A stretch of DNA of 64,000 nt from Gordoniibacillus chartarius (GCF_042432825.1 NZ_JBHLWN010000107.1:48482-112481); one strand, 5' to 3'; counted from the first letter of the stretch, positions 15,651 to 23,988 are shown. Notes: generated by a model from the sequence alone, not told the origin. Program-made: numbers and translations.

Positions 15651-18600
15651 TTGCCGTTCACGAGGAAATTGCTCATGACTATAGCCCTATTTCTATTCGC
15701 AATTACGGGGCTGCGCTTAACCGTGTACAGTATTCTAAGACCGGTCGAGCATCCGCCCGCGATCGAAGGGGTGCTTGATTTGCGCGGCTGGGACTGGCCC
15801 TCCGACCGGACCATATCTTTAAACGGCGAGTGGGATTTTTACCCGAACCAGCTGGTAGCTTCGTCCGATCGGCATCAAGATCCCGCGTCGAATACCGGCA
15901 ACACTTATATCCAAGTGCCTGGCCCCTGGGAGCTGTCTTTCCCTTCTGTTCCCGCTTCCTCCTATCGCTATGGGACTTATCAATTACGAATTTTGCTTGA
16001 CGAACGCCAAGCCGGGGATTTCAAGCTCAGGCTCTCTTACATCTCAAGCGCAGCAGCCGTCTATCTCAATGGGCAGCTCGTCGGCTCATCCGGGCACCCT
16101 TCCGACAAGCAAGGAACCTATACGCCCCGGAAGATGCCGTTTACGGTTAATGTACCTGCCGGGAGCCAAACGCTTGACCTGTCCATACAAGTCGCCAATC
16201 ACGCCGGTGAGGGCGGAATAACGAGGCCCATTTATTTCGGTACGGATAAAGCGATAGAGAATCGGATCCTGTTGTCCATGGGAATCCAAATTGTTCTGTG
16301 TCTCGTGTTTTTCATCCATGGAGTCTACTCCCTCATGCTGTTCTTCTTGGGGGCTGCCAATAGAGGGATCATTTATTTTACGATCGTTATGATGTTCGCC
16401 ATCGCGAGCGTGCTTGTCGCCGATGACAGGCTGTTGTTCGTTCTATTGCCGATGCCATTCGAGCAAACCGTGAAAATTTCTCTCCTTTCCTATGTCGGCG
16501 TCGTGATTTTCCTGCCTTCTTTGCTTCAATTCATGTTTCCTGAGTATAGAAGGCGTAATCTCGTTCGGCTGTATACCATATTCAGTTTGCTTTACGCGCT
16601 CTTCGTCTTATTCGGGCCCTCCGTGTATACACTTCCAACCCTGAAAGACGGGAGCTTGCTCGCGGTCCTCTTGTTTTCCGTCTTCCTTTGCATCCATATT
16701 CTGTACTTTGCCATCCGCAAACAAGAAGACGTCATCTATGTGCTGCTTGCATGCGTCAGTCTGGGTACGAATATCGTTTGGATTGTGATCATCAATAGGA
16801 CGAAACTGGATACGTATCATTATCCCTTTGACTTGATTATTACCGTCTTTGCTTTTGCCGCCTTCTGGTTTAAACGATTCATTCGAACCGGCACCCAAGC
16901 AAAGCAGCTTGCCGAGAAGCTCCAATTAGCTAACGAGCGAAAAGACGAATTTCTGGTTACGACCTCTCATGAGCTTAAAAATCCTCTTCACGGCATGATG
17001 AACATCGCGCAAAGCATCCTCGATGCCCCTTCCCAACCGACGGGCGATGAGCTGAAAAACAAATTGAAGATTCAGGTCGACATTGCGAAACGGATGTCCC
17101 TATTGCTGGATGATTTGCTCGATGTAGCACGGTTGAAAGAAGAAACGCTCCGCTTGCAGTTCCAGAGCGTAAACTTACGTTCTGTTGTCACGGGTACGGT
17201 CGATATGATTCATTATATGCTTGAGAATAAACCGCTTGCGTTACATATCGAAATTGCGGATCGCTTCCCATCTGTTCGAGCCGACGAAAACCGGTTGATT
17301 CAGATTTTATTCAACTTGTTGCATAATGCAGTGAAATTCACGGACAATGGCTCCATTACCGTTAGGGCTCAGGCTGCAAACGGAGAAGCCGTAATTCAAA
17401 TCATAGATACGGGCATCGGTATGGACGAGGAAACGAAGAACCGGATTCTCCAGCCCTATGAGCAAGGAAGCGCCGATATGGGAGAAACCTATGGCGGACT
17501 TGGACTCGGGCTGACCATCAGCCAGCAATTGATTCAACTCCACGGGGGAAGCCTGCAGGTGGCTTCTTCCCCGGGCCAGGGGTCTACCTTCTCTTTCACC
17601 CTACTGCTTGCCGATGAAGCGGAAACCGGCAGGGAAGCGGATCGGAGCGCTTCCTCCGAACCTTTCCTCGCTGCTAGCCAGGATGGGAGCGGAGAGACTT
17701 CCGGCCATTCCCGACAAGCGACAGGCTGCAATCCGAAAATTTTGGCTGTCGATGATGATAATTTGAATTTAAAAATTCTCATGGACATCCTTGGCCCGGA
17801 CGAATACGAAATTGACACTGCTACTGGCGGAACAGAAGCCATTGCAAAGCTGGCAAACGCTGCTTACGATCTTATTGTTATGGACGTTATGATGCCTCAT
17901 TTGTCGGGATATGAAGTCACCAGGACGATAAGGGAGCGATTCTCCATGTCCGAGCTCCCTATCCTATTGTTGACCGCAAGGACCCGTTCGCTCGACCTTG
18001 CTGTAGGGTTTCAAGCGGGAGCCAACGATTACGTCATCAAGCCCGTAGATGCCACCGAGTTAAGATCGCGCGTACGAGCCTTGACTGAGCTAAAGCTTTC
18101 GATCGAGGAAAGACTTCGAATCGAAGCGGCGTGGCTGCAAGCACAGATCCAGCCCCATTTTCTCTTTAACACGATCAACACGATCGCCGCTCTCGGATCC
18201 ATTGACATGTCGAGAATGCAGACGTTCTTGGAGCATTTCAGCAATTACCTGAGAACGAGCTTCGATTTCCATAATTCTGACCGCTTTGTGTCGATTGAAC
18301 GCGAACTGTCTCTCGTTCAATATTACTTATTTATCGAGAAAGAGCGGTTCGGGGAGCGGCTTCAGGTGGAGTGGAATCTGGATACCGGCCTGGTATTCTT
18401 CTTGCCGCCGTTATCCGTCCAAACCTTAGTGGAGAATGCAGTCCATCACGGATTGCTTCGTCGTTCCAAAGGGGGGAAAGTATGGATCAGCACTGCTCAG
18501 GCTGGCGAATGGATTGAGGTTTCCGTTCATGATAATGGAGTGGGTATGAGTCCGGATGATCTGACCCATTTGCTGGATCATCGATCCAGCACCTCGAAAG

Positions 18601-18722
18601 GAATTGGCCTTAAAAATACAGACAGACGGCTCAAGCAATTTTATGGCAGAGGCCTTACCATCGTTAGTGCCCCGGATCAAGGAACCACCGTTTCGTTCCG
18701 GATACCGAAAAGTAAGGACTGA
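15651..18722 (+). CDS. hybrid sensor kinase with two kinase modules (7TMR-DISM type)
   Basis: A 1023-residue membrane sensor. Order: N-terminal helix (7-28); extracellular carbohydrate-binding-like jelly roll (about 45-195, LNGEWDFYPNQL then VYLNGQLVGSSG); seven membrane helices (about 208-408); HisKA with His440 (TSHELKNPLHG); HATPase with N-box Asn559 and GLGLGL; receiver domain with Asp745 (VMDVMMPH); a second, LytS-type His_kinase region with His836 (AQIQPHFLFN); and a second HATPase (VENAVHHG, DNGVG). TTG at 15651 is the start (GAGG 8 bases upstream); the in-frame stop at 15633 excludes a longer form. A tiny SD-led reading frame ends 10 bases before it. Likely partner: the SARP-type regulator at 12107. 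Confidence 0.9.
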   Translation: MPFTRKLLMTIALFLFAITGLRLTVYSILRPVEHPPAIEGVLDLRGWDWPSDRTISLNGEWDFYPNQLVASSDRHQDPASNTGNTYIQVPGPWELSFPSVPASSYRYGTYQLRILLDERQAGDFKLRLSYISSAAAVYLNGQLVGSSGHPSDKQGTYTPRKMPFTVNVPAGSQTLDLSIQVANHAGEGGITRPIYFGTDKAIENRILLSMGIQIVLCLVFFIHGVYSLMLFFLGAANRGIIYFTIVMMFAIASVLVADDRLLFVLLPMPFEQTVKISLLSYVGVVIFLPSLLQFMFPEYRRRNLVRLYTIFSLLYALFVLFGPSVYTLPTLKDGSLLAVLLFSVFLCIHILYFAIRKQEDVIYVLLACVSLGTNIVWIVIINRTKLDTYHYPFDLIITVFAFAAFWFKRFIRTGTQAKQLAEKLQLANERKDEFLVTTSHELKNPLHGMMNIAQSILDAPSQPTGDELKNKLKIQVDIAKRMSLLLDDLLDVARLKEETLRLQFQSVNLRSVVTGTVDMIHYMLENKPLALHIEIADRFPSVRADENRLIQILFNLLHNAVKFTDNGSITVRAQAANGEAVIQIIDTGIGMDEETKNRILQPYEQGSADMGETYGGLGLGLTISQQLIQLHGGSLQVASSPGQGSTFSFTLLLADEAETGREADRSASSEPFLAASQDGSGETSGHSRQATGCNPKILAVDDDNLNLKILMDILGPDEYEIDTATGGTEAIAKLANAAYDLIVMDVMMPHLSGYEVTRTIRERFSMSELPILLLTARTRSLDLAVGFQAGANDYVIKPVDATELRSRVRALTELKLSIEERLRIEAAWLQAQIQPHFLFNTINTIAALGSIDMSRMQTFLEHFSNYLRTSFDFHNSDRFVSIERELSLVQYYLFIEKERFGERLQVEWNLDTGLVFFLPPLSVQTLVENAVHHGLLRRSKGGKVWISTAQAGEWIEVSVHDNGVGMSPDDLTHLLDHRSSTSKGIGLKNTDRRLKQFYGRGLTIVSAPDQGTTVSFRIPKSKD

Positions 18723-18820
18723 AATCTAAGGTTGCTTTGCCGCTATTTTTCATGGAAAATAGTAGAAGACAACCGCTAGGTTAGGAGAGATTCGCCATCA
18801 ACGAGCAACAGGAACATCAA

Positions 18821-20083
18821 ATGGACGTTCACGGTTTGACGCCGGACCGGCAGCTGGATCTGGGTGATTTTTCCTCCGGCGCCGACATGTTTCTTCTTGT
18901 CAAAAATGCACTGCAGAGAATGGAACAAGGCCAGGTTCTGGAAATCGTTAGTACGAACCCCGCCGTCAAGGACGACTTGCAAAGCTGGTGCAGGCTGAAC
19001 CGGCATTCGTTCTTCATGGCGCTCGATGCAGGCGATCACTTTCGCTTCCTGATTCGAAACAATCCCGTCAAGGCGCTGGAGCAGCCCGACTGGGGCATCA
19101 AGCTTCCGCTGCGAAAAGGCGGGAGACTCGATATCCGGGACTGGTTTCAAGGCCGGGGCGGCGAATTGCAGGAGCATGCGCCGGCTTATGTCGGCTTCGT
19201 TCCGCGCGGGGCCGTGGCGGAGCCGGGGGTCCCCGATTTCGGATTCACCTTGAACAAGAAGGACGACGTATGGTCCCATAATTTGCTCGATTTGTACGAG
19301 CAAGCCAAGGAAAACCAATGGAATGCCACGACGGATATCGCTTGGGACCGGCTTCCGGAGCTGCCGGAAGATTTGGAGTGGGCCGTCTGCCAGATCATGA
19401 CGTTCCTCGCCGAGAACGAGTATTCGGCATTGTACATCCCCGCCAAGTTCATGGCGCAAATCAATCCCCATTATATTGAAGCGCTCATGTATTTATCCAC
19501 ACTGGTCCAGGATGAATCCCGACATATCGAAGCGTTCATGAAGCGTGCATTGGCCGGAGGCGGAGGCTTGCAATATTCGTCTACGCTTACCGAGCGCTCC
19601 TTGCTCAGCTTGTTCGTTCAGGAGGACTATTTCAAATCTTCCTTCCTCTTGCATGTACTTGGGGAAGGTACCTTTCTTGACCTGCTGACTTTTGTCGAAG
19701 AGTACGCTCCCGATCCGGTCACCAAACAAATCGTCACTTTGGCCAAAATCGACGAAGGCCGCCATGTCGCTTATGGCATCGGGCATGTTCGGCATATTCT
19801 CGAGCGAAATCCGAACATGGTGAAATCCTTAATCGAGGCCGCAGAGGAACGCAACGAATATTTGAATGCGGCGGATGCCGGAGAGAACACCCATTTGATG
19901 GAGGCTATGGCCATACTTGCGGGCGGCGGCCGCAGCCCGGACCGGCTGAAAGCCGGCTTCGAGCGGGTCAGGAGATTGAAAGCAGTGATGCACGACCATC
20001 GCATTCAGCGGCTTCTGCAAATCGGATTGGACCGTGAAACAGCTGAAGCCATTTCACAGACCCATACGCCCAACTTTATGTAA
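18821..20083 (+). CDS. TusA-like domain fused to a diiron ferritin-like domain
   Basis: A 420-residue fusion. Residues 1-65 (LDLGDFSSGADMFLLVKNAL, then GQVLEIVSTNPAVKDDLQSWCRLNRHSFF) have the TusA/SirA sulfur-carrier fold pattern, but the invariant CPxP motif after the LDxxG turn reads SSGA, so the sulfur-carrying Cys is missing. After a linker, residues 180-330 form a four-helix ferritin-like domain with two ExxH motifs: Glu198 or Glu200, Glu232 and His235 (DESRH), Glu282, Glu312 and His315 (DEGRH), the ligand set of a dinuclear iron site. The ATG at 18821 has AGGA 7 bases upstream. First gene of a three-gene operon with an ACAD-like flavoprotein and a PhnD-like protein. Probably an oxidase or oxygenase component; substrate unknown. 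Confidence 0.78.
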   Translation: MDVHGLTPDRQLDLGDFSSGADMFLLVKNALQRMEQGQVLEIVSTNPAVKDDLQSWCRLNRHSFFMALDAGDHFRFLIRNNPVKALEQPDWGIKLPLRKGGRLDIRDWFQGRGGELQEHAPAYVGFVPRGAVAEPGVPDFGFTLNKKDDVWSHNLLDLYEQAKENQWNATTDIAWDRLPELPEDLEWAVCQIMTFLAENEYSALYIPAKFMAQINPHYIEALMYLSTLVQDESRHIEAFMKRALAGGGGLQYSSTLTERSLLSLFVQEDYFKSSFLLHVLGEGTFLDLLTFVEEYAPDPVTKQIVTLAKIDEGRHVAYGIGHVRHILERNPNMVKSLIEAAEERNEYLNAADAGENTHLMEAMAILAGGGRSPDRLKAGFERVRRLKAVMHDHRIQRLLQIGLDRETAEAISQTHTPNFM

Positions 20084-20114
20084 TCATTACTTTTGATAAG
20101 GAGTTGTTTCCGAA

Positions 20115-21242
20115 ATGTCAACAGCTGTTGAACTCGCCAAGCAGATTACACAGGAAGTGATCGCCCCGCTTGCCGCGGAAATCGACCGCGAGCGGAGATT
20201 TCCTAAAGAGGCGATGGAGGCTCTTGGAAAAGCTCGGCTGCTCGGCCTGCTCGTCTCCGAGGAACTAGGCGGATTAGGCGGAAACTTATCGGATTTGGCG
20301 GCCGTTACGGAGATTATAGCGGAGGCTTGCGGTTCTACGGCGATGTGCTATTTGATGCATTCCTGCGCAACGATGGTCGTTGCCTCCAAGGCGACCCCGG
20401 ACCAACAGCAGCGGTATTTGCGCCCGATCGCCCGTGGCGAAAAGCTGGGTACTTTAGCTTTCAGCGAAACAGGAACCGGCGCTCACTTCTATTCCCCTGA
20501 AATTAAGGCGGTCAAGGATGGCGGCCAATTTGTGCTCAGCGGAAAGAAAAGCTTTGTTACAAACGGCGATAAGGCGGATTTCCTCGTCGTAGTGACCAAT
20601 GCGTCTTCTGCAGAGCTGGGACTGGACATGCTGATTGTCGATTCATCGGCTCCCGGGGTTCGGTTCGATGGCAAATGGGAAGGTATCGGGCTGACAGGTA
20701 ACAACAGCATTGCGCTGTATATGGATCAAGTGAAGGTGCCCGCGGAGCAGCTGGTCGGAGCGGAAGGCGACGGCATGGGGATCATCTTCCAGGTGGTGGC
20801 TCCGACGTTTATTCTCGGGGTTTCCGGCGTTAATGCCGGGCTTGCCAGAGGAGCCTATCAAGCCGCGCTTAATCACGCGCAAACGCGGAAATACGCGGAC
20901 GGCCGCAGCCTCGCGGACATCCAGGCCATTCAATTTTATTTGTCCGATATGTTCGGCAGCGTCGAATCGGCTTCCCTCTTCGTTCGGAATGCGGCAGCCA
21001 AAGCCGTTCAAGGCGATGCGGACGCGATCCTGCATGTGATGCAGTCGAAGGTGTTCGCCTCCGAGCAAGCGATCAAAGTGACGAATCTCGCCATGCAGGT
21101 ATGCGGAGGCCAGGGCTATACGGGGGCGCTGCCGGTGGAGCGTTATTTGCGGGATGCCAGAGCCGGCGCTGTGATGGCTCCGACCACAGAAGTGCTGAAG
21201 GAATGGGTAGGCAAGTCGGTGGCTGGAGTTCCGTTATTTTAA
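20115..21242 (+). CDS. acyl-CoA dehydrogenase-like flavoprotein lacking the usual catalytic Glu
   Basis: A 375-residue ACAD-superfamily protein, normal length. N-terminal helical domain (1-115), FAD-binding beta-barrel (AFSETGTGAHF then KSFVTNGDKADFLVVV, about 116-225) and C-terminal helical domain (KVFASEQAIKVTNLAMQVCG, GGQGYTGALPVERYLRDARA). In dehydrogenases the C-terminal motif IYEGT supplies the base; here the matching stretch is VMAPT, with Ala355 at the Glu position. Such members are often flavin monooxygenases or other non-dehydrogenases (for example DszC-like), so an oxygenase or redox-carrier role is as likely as acyl-CoA oxidation. AAGGAG precedes the ATG; 31 bases separate it from the diiron gene. 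Confidence 0.85.
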   Translation: MSTAVELAKQITQEVIAPLAAEIDRERRFPKEAMEALGKARLLGLLVSEELGGLGGNLSDLAAVTEIIAEACGSTAMCYLMHSCATMVVASKATPDQQQRYLRPIARGEKLGTLAFSETGTGAHFYSPEIKAVKDGGQFVLSGKKSFVTNGDKADFLVVVTNASSAELGLDMLIVDSSAPGVRFDGKWEGIGLTGNNSIALYMDQVKVPAEQLVGAEGDGMGIIFQVVAPTFILGVSGVNAGLARGAYQAALNHAQTRKYADGRSLADIQAIQFYLSDMFGSVESASLFVRNAAAKAVQGDADAILHVMQSKVFASEQAIKVTNLAMQVCGGQGYTGALPVERYLRDARAGAVMAPTTEVLKEWVGKSVAGVPLF

Positions 21243-21281
21243 CGGTATTAATTCTATACGAGAGGGTGCAGTCTGACGCAT

Positions 21282-22103
21282 ATGAGCACGCGAAAAGCAT
21301 TGATGGTAGGAGCGGTCGCATACGACCCTAAAGTGATTCCTATTTGGGATATTATTCGTGATTATTACCAGAAGAACGATTTTCCGATCGATTACGTGCT
21401 ATTCTCCAATTATGAGGCGCAGGTCGATTCGCTGTTGAATGGATTTATCGATATTGCCTGGAATACGAACGTGGCGTATGTACGCATCCAGCGCCTGCTG
21501 GAAGGGAAAGCGAAGGCACTGGCGATGCGCGACACGGATATTGGCTTCACCTCAAAAATCATTGCCAGAACGGATAAAGGCATCTCGTCTCTGGCGGATT
21601 TGAAGGGCAAGCGGCTGGCTCTTGGCAGCGCCGATTCGGGCCAGGCAGCGATCCTGCCGTATCATTATGTAAAGCAGAGCGGCATCGATCCGGAAACGGA
21701 TTTGACGCTGCTGCGTTTCAATCTCGATGTGGGCAAGCACGGTGACACCGGAACGAGCGAGCTTGAGGTCGTGCGAGCCTTGAAGCAAGGAGAGGCGGAC
21801 GCCGGAGCGATCGGTGAATCGACCTGGATTCGGCTGCTGGAGCAGGGCCAAGTGAATACGGACGAAATCCGTTCCGTGTGGACTTCTCCGGGATACAGCC
21901 ACTGCAACTTCACGGCACTTCCCAATCTGGACGATACGCTGGCACAGCGGTTTACGGACCTGCTGTTTGCAATGGATCCGACCGAGCCGGATATCCGCAA
22001 AATGATGGAGATGGAAGGCCTGAACGAATGGGTGCGCGCCGAAGGGGCAGGCTTGGACGGATACCGCGTTCTGTTTGAGGCGATGCAGGATCAAAAATTG
22101 TAG
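21282..22103 (+). CDS. PhnD/SsuA-like binding protein without export signal
   Basis: A 273-residue periplasmic-binding-protein type II fold of the PhnD family: KALMVGAVAYDPKVIPIWDI, the VLFSNYEAQVDSLLNGFIDIAWNTNVAYV strand-helix, LADLKGKRLALGSADSGQAAILPYHYV, GDTGTSELEVVRALKQGEADAGAIGESTW. Unlike transport-linked PhnD proteins it has no signal peptide or lipobox, and no permease or ATPase gene is nearby. It begins 39 bases after the ACAD-like gene. A cytoplasmic binding, chaperone-like or enzymatic role in the operon's pathway is therefore more likely than import. The start is the first ATG; SD-like GAGGG is a little distant. Confidence 0.8.
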   Translation: MSTRKALMVGAVAYDPKVIPIWDIIRDYYQKNDFPIDYVLFSNYEAQVDSLLNGFIDIAWNTNVAYVRIQRLLEGKAKALAMRDTDIGFTSKIIARTDKGISSLADLKGKRLALGSADSGQAAILPYHYVKQSGIDPETDLTLLRFNLDVGKHGDTGTSELEVVRALKQGEADAGAIGESTWIRLLEQGQVNTDEIRSVWTSPGYSHCNFTALPNLDDTLAQRFTDLLFAMDPTEPDIRKMMEMEGLNEWVRAEGAGLDGYRVLFEAMQDQKL

Positions 22104-22210
22104 AGGCTTTTTCCTGCGCCGGCGCCAAAAAAATTCAACATGCCCCGAAGCGGTTCTGGGAATACTATCGGTGTCATGTTAAGAATTTGGCCGCTAAGGA
22201 GGAAAATGGC

Positions 22211-22426
22211 TTGTTAACGAATGACCGATCGGACAACCGTAACCGTACAGAGGAAGTCGTCACCTCCTTGAACGCCGATACCGGAGAAGCCTTAGGCTCC
22301 GTTAGAAAGGATATGGCGGGTGCCAGTGACGGTATTGTCAGCAACTTTAGTGCCGATACGGGCGATGCTTTAGGGAGTGTAGGCATGCCGGGAATCTCGC
22401 AAGTCGAATCGGCCGAAACCGAATAG
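22211..22426 (+). CDS. small protein with an internal duplication, unknown function
   Basis: TTG at 22211 is chosen because AAGGAGG ends 8 bases before it. The 71-residue polar product carries two related units, SLNADTGEALGSVRKD and NFSADTGDALGSVGMP, about 31 residues apart, so the gene arose by internal duplication. No signal peptide, membrane helix or known domain. It ends 12 bases before a strong terminator. Confidence 0.55.
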   Translation: MLTNDRSDNRNRTEEVVTSLNADTGEALGSVRKDMAGASDGIVSNFSADTGDALGSVGMPGISQVESAETE

Positions 22427-22437
22427 CTGAAGCGAAT

Positions 22438-22477
22438 AACGACCTGCCGCAAATCATTTTGGGCAGGTCGTTTATTT
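22438..22477 (+). terminator. strong hairpin terminator
   Basis: AACGACCTGCC (22438-22448) pairs with GGCAGGTCGTT (22462-22472), an 11-bp perfect stem followed by TATTTT. Ends the small gene and possibly the whole three-gene operon upstream. Confidence 0.85.
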
Positions 22478-22504
22478 TCGTTCTAAGATTAAGCTTTTTC
22501 AACT

Positions 22505-22640
22505 TTAGACATCGATTCGGATGCGTTCCACCTTCTCATCCTCGAGCACAATGTCCGTTATTGCGTCCTCCACGTGCCGCTGAATCACGCGGCGCAGCGG
22601 CCGCGCACCGAATGACGGATGATATCCGAGCTCGGAGAGT
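22505..22640 (-). pseudogene. C-terminal remnant of a ClpC/ClpE-type ATPase
   Basis: The minus strand encodes LSELGYHPSFGARPLRRVIQ, then RHVEDAITDIVLEDEKVERIRIDV and a stop at 22505-22507. GY-P-FGARPLRR-IQR-ED is the signature of the D2 small domain at the end of HSP100/Clp ATPases. Only about 45 codons remain and nothing upstream (22640-22780) continues the match, so the rest of the gene has been deleted. Confidence 0.75.
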
Positions 22641-22778
22641 ATGAAGGGACGCGAAAGGTAAAAGATATCATGGAAGTCAAGTTCCCATTTATGTGTTCAC
22701 CACACGTATCAATAAAGGTAACAAGGGCAGACTACCGAAAGCCAAATCGGCACTTACTACGGCTTAGGAGGCATTAGT

Positions 22779-23939
22779 TTGCACACGGACGGGTCTAAAA
22801 TCCAAATGTCTTATTATAGAAGGCACGAGGAGGACGGAATCAGCTTGCCGATTGACTTTCACGATTGGGAAAATGAGGCCAGGAAAAAACTGGGTGCAGG
22901 CCCTTTCGGGTATGTGCACGGCGGGGCCGGTGCCGGTGACACTATTAAAGCGAATTCGGAAGGTTTTCAAAAATATCGTCTTATCCCGCGGGCTTGCTGT
23001 AATGTAGCGAATAGAGATTTAACCATAGACCTTCTCGGGCATAAATTCAAATTTCCTTTAATGATGGCTCCCATTGGAGTCAATTCCATCTGTCATCCTT
23101 CTGCTGAGCAAATACCGGCGGAAGTCGCTGCAGAGCTGGAGGTACCTTACATACTCAGTAATGTGTCGACAATTTCTTTGGAAGAAGCGGCGCAGCATAA
23201 TAAAAATGGGGTCAGATGGTTTCAGTTATATCCCCCCAAGGATAAAGATCTGACCAAAAGCTTCATTGATCGGGCTCAAAAGGCCGGTTATACCGCCATT
23301 GTCGTTACCGTTGACTCGAAATTACTCGGTTGGCGTGAGGAAGATCTGCGGAATCAATTCCTGCCTTTTTTATCCGGTCAAGGTATGGGGAATTATTTTT
23401 CGGACCCTGTCTTTCGTTCTAAGCTGAAGAAATCACCGAAGGAGGATCTTCACGCGGCAGTAGAACTGGCCTTAAGCGAAGGGAACAATGAACAATTTTC
23501 TTGGGAAGACTTTTCGTTGATTTGCCGCTATTCAAAGCTTCCCGTTTTATTGAAAGGCGTTACGCATCCTGAGGATGCATTGTTAGCCGTTCAACATGGT
23601 GCTTCCGGTATCATCGTGTCCAATCATGGCGGCAGGCAGTTAGATGGCGCAATCGGCACGCTTGAGGCTCTTCCTGATGTAGTCGAGAAAGTGAAGGACG
23701 AAGTGCCTGTTCTCATGGATAGCGGCATTCGCAGGGGGGCCGATGTTATCAAGGCGATCGCGCTTGGGGCGAAAGCCGTACTTGTCGGGAGACCCTATAT
23801 TTATGGATTGGCTGTAGCCGGGAAAAAAGGGGTCACCTATGTTTTGGAGAACCTCATTGCTGAAACTGAGCTACAAATGGCGATTTGCGGACGCAGCAGC
23901 ATCAAAGATGTGGATAGCCGTCTGATTAAGAAAATATGA
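22779..23939 (+). CDS. FMN-dependent alpha-hydroxy-acid oxidase (lactate 2-monooxygenase-like)
   Basis: A 386-residue TIM-barrel flavoenzyme that oxidises an L-2-hydroxy acid such as lactate. FMN and active-site motifs: MMAPIGVNSICHPSAE, WFQLYPPKD, VVTVDSKLLGWREEDLRNQF, LLKGVTHPEDA (Lys), IIVSNHGGRQLDG (catalytic His, substrate Arg), LMDSGIRRGADV and VLVGRPYIYGL. The FLPFLSGQGMGNYFSDPVF insertion is of the lactate 2-monooxygenase kind. TTG at 22779 is the start: GGAGG lies 7 bases upstream and an in-frame stop is not far above. A DUF421 gene follows after 49 bases, possibly cotranscribed. Confidence 0.87.
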   Translation: MHTDGSKIQMSYYRRHEEDGISLPIDFHDWENEARKKLGAGPFGYVHGGAGAGDTIKANSEGFQKYRLIPRACCNVANRDLTIDLLGHKFKFPLMMAPIGVNSICHPSAEQIPAEVAAELEVPYILSNVSTISLEEAAQHNKNGVRWFQLYPPKDKDLTKSFIDRAQKAGYTAIVVTVDSKLLGWREEDLRNQFLPFLSGQGMGNYFSDPVFRSKLKKSPKEDLHAAVELALSEGNNEQFSWEDFSLICRYSKLPVLLKGVTHPEDALLAVQHGASGIIVSNHGGRQLDGAIGTLEALPDVVEKVKDEVPVLMDSGIRRGADVIKAIALGAKAVLVGRPYIYGLAVAGKKGVTYVLENLIAETELQMAICGRSSIKDVDSRLIKKI

Positions 23940-23988
23940 TGCTGTTGAAGATCCTGGAACCGTATTCCGCCAAAGGGGATCTTATCAA

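Noticed and set aside
18742..18761. CTATTTT...AAAATAG hairpin between the hybrid kinase and the TusA-like fusion as terminator or riboswitch
   Set aside because: The stem is short and AT-only with no T-run and no known riboswitch core; too weak to call.
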